From positions 1 to 16,702 of the forward strand of contig URYF01000031.1 of assembly GCA_900551965.1 (NCBI GenBank): a stretch of DNA of 16,702 bases, written 5' to 3'. This document shows, piece by piece, positions 15,759 to 16,702 of this stretch. The notes under the pieces are model-generated. The model was given only the letters and a program-made list of their open reading frames with translations. It had not been told where the DNA came from and ran no database searches. A program made the position numbers and the translations under genes. Source of the DNA: an uncultured bacterium. GTDB lineage: Bacteria > Cyanobacteriota > Vampirovibrionia > Gastranaerophilales > Gastranaerophilaceae. The number at the start of each line of letters is the position of its first letter. The stretch's first letter is position 1.

Positions 15759-16301
15759 TTAAGATATAGTTTTGCCCATTTCGTAAGCTTCGTTTAACGC
15801 TGGATTTCCTTCTATTGCACCAATAACATCTGCACCCAGGCCGCGAATTACCCCCTTTAAATGGGCTTTCTCGTGACAGTCAATCCATCCTTGCAGCCCT
15901 TTAATTGCACCATCAAAAGCAGAGGTTTCTGGTTCTGCAGCCGCTGCAAGAAGATAGATATCTTCAAATTTATTATCCATTGTATATAATGGATTAGAGC
16001 GGTCTATCATTGTTTTCATCTGACCGCACATTTCATAATAATATACCGGCGTTGCCCATACGATAACTTCTGCATTATGGATTTTTTCTGTAATAGAATT
16101 CGCATCATCATCAATTACACAATGATTAAGTTTTTGACAGGCAAGACAGCCTTTACAAAAATTAATGTTTTTGTCATATAAATATACAACATCTACATCA
16201 TTTCCAGCTTCCCTGGCGCCTTTTTCAAATTCTTGTGCCAATCTGTTAGAATTTCCATTTTTTCTTGGGCTTGTTCCAATAATTAATACTTTTTTGCTCA
16301 T
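15759..16301 (-). CDS. Flavodoxin-fold NAD(P)H-dependent FMN reductase / iron-sulfur flavoprotein-like
   Basis: The 180-residue protein has a flavodoxin-like fold that binds FMN. The N-terminal strand and phosphate loop read GTSPRKNGNSNR (9-20), and TPVYYYEMCGQMKTMIDR (84-101) matches the flavin-contacting segment of the family. Four cysteines at 49, 52, 55 and 61 (CX2CX2CX5C) match the compact cluster of iron-sulfur flavoproteins (ISF), which can hold a 4Fe-4S centre; many flavodoxin-family reductases share part of this motif, so cluster binding is only possible. The likely role is electron transfer or reduction of quinones, oxygen species or metal in the cytoplasm of an anaerobe. The ribosome site AAAAGGAG is clear. 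The gene has its own candidate promoter and ends beside a shared terminator. The exact electron donor and acceptor cannot be told. Confidence 0.85.
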   Translation of the reverse strand: MSKKVLIIGTSPRKNGNSNRLAQEFEKGAREAGNDVDVVYLYDKNINFCKGCLACQKLNHCVIDDDANSITEKIHNAEVIVWATPVYYYEMCGQMKTMIDRSNPLYTMDNKFEDIYLLAAAAEPETSAFDGAIKGLQGWIDCHEKAHLKGVIRGLGADVIGAIEGNPALNEAYEMGKTIS

Positions 16302-16324
16302 TGTATAATCTCCTTTTCATTAGA

Positions 16325-16355
16325 ATTTTACACCTTGATAGCTGCTCTAAGTCAA
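16325..16355 (-). promoter_or_regulatory. Candidate promoter of the flavodoxin-fold reductase
   Basis: On the - strand TTGACT (complement of 16350-16355, 5 of 6) and TAAAAT (complement of 16325-16330, 5 of 6) are separated by 19 nt. This spacing is longer than ideal and is typical of promoters that need an activator, for example MerR-type. It would let the reductase be expressed separately from the upstream exporter. Confidence 0.4.
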
Positions 16356-16364
16356 GAGGAGGGA

Positions 16365-16702
16365 TTAATCCAATTTCCTTTTAAATGTAAGCATTGCAAG
16401 TGAAAGTGTAATTATTGCAATTAAGATTAAAGGAATCCAGTTTATAAAAACATCATGAAAACTCATTCCTTTGAGGAATATGCCTCTTGTAAGAAGCATG
16501 AAAAATCTTATTGGATTAATTAGGGTTAAATATTGCAAAAATTTTGGCATATCTTCTATTGGAGATATAAATCCAGAGAGAAGTATGGCAGGCATTTGAA
16601 ATGTTATTACACCCAAAATTGCCTGCTGCTGGGTTTTACAGATAGATGATATAAAAAGTCCTACCCCTACTATTGATAATAATGAAATAAAAATTGAAAC
16701 AA
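16365..16702 (-). CDS. ABC-2 type exporter permease (YhhJ/YbhR-like), N-terminal part outside the window
   Basis: This is the C-terminal end of an integral membrane subunit of an ABC exporter. The reading frame stays open from the stop at 16365 through the window edge: the TTG at 16616 that could be read as a start is an internal Leu codon, with GLFISSICKTQQQAIL encoded upstream of it. The stretch FISSICKTQQQAILG, then QMPAILLSGFISPIEDMP and NPIRFFMLLTRGIFLKG, is the hallmark of the ABC2_membrane_3 / YhhJ-YbhS group. Three hydrophobic helices are visible and the protein ends KRKLD. The ATP-binding partner is expected upstream, beyond the window. The drug or lipid cargo cannot be told. Confidence 0.88.
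   Translation of the reverse strand, partial: VSIFISLLSIVGVGLFISSICKTQQQAILGVITFQMPAILLSGFISPIEDMPKFLQYLTLINPIRFFMLLTRGIFLKGMSFHDVFINWIPLILIAIITLSLAMLTFKRKLD

Noticed and set aside
16365..16616. A complete 83-residue membrane protein starting at TTG 16616
   Set aside because: The frame is open to the window edge and the residues upstream (ISSICKTQQQA) belong to the same ABC-2 permease, so it is a partial gene.

Overview
The window is A+T-rich bacterial chromosome with dense gene packing. Two genes are cut by the window edges: an EmrB/QacA-type drug exporter on the left and an ABC-2 permease on the right. A polysaccharide-type bifunctional mannose-1-phosphate guanylyltransferase/phosphomannose isomerase, an EmrB-like pump, full-length Mfd and RecJ, strong GGAGG ribosome sites and no sporulation genes suggest a Gram-negative-type, low-GC, probably anaerobic gut bacterium. 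Gastranaerophilales (Melainabacteria, non-photosynthetic Cyanobacteria) fit best in my judgement, and a Clostridia-like lineage is the main alternative. No marker gene here proves the taxonomy.

Left part (1-7183, all + strand): the 3' end of the MFS exporter, then mfd (transcription-repair coupling factor), then a PrsA/SurA-type parvulin lipoprotein foldase closed by a strong terminator, then a membrane-anchored protein that looks like an alpha/alpha-barrel. Both mfd and the barrel gene carry a perfect TATAAT exactly 6 nt before the ATG and lack a Shine-Dalgarno site, which suggests leaderless mRNAs. The barrel gene overlaps tail-to-tail with a sensorless GGDEF diguanylate cyclase on the - strand.

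Middle (7827-11174): murA, with a TTG start and a clear promoter and GGAGG, overlaps by 17 bp a small gene for a 112-residue protein made of two copies of a motif beginning RWYDxDP; a terminator follows. A - strand gene of unknown function encodes a 413-residue protein with repeated YD/MORN-like strands and an Asn/Pro/Gln/Met-rich N-terminus.

Right part (11175-16702): the mannose-1-phosphate guanylyltransferase/isomerase (GDP-mannose supply) converges on recJ with only 7 bp between stop codons. Next come a small secreted basic coiled-coil protein with its own terminator, a lone tRNA-Ile(GAU), a hairpin terminator that probably serves both strands, a flavodoxin-fold reductase with an iron-sulfur-type cysteine cluster, and the C-terminal end of an ABC-2 exporter permease.

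Most of the window is housekeeping: DNA repair (mfd, recJ), envelope building (murA, GDP-mannose enzyme, foldase), export and signalling. I see no insertion sequence, phage gene, CRISPR array or toxin-antitoxin pair. The parts that are hard to explain are the murA-coupled duplicated small protein, the repeat protein at 9759-11000, the barrel protein and the small secreted protein. No stretch longer than 300 bases lacks a gene.
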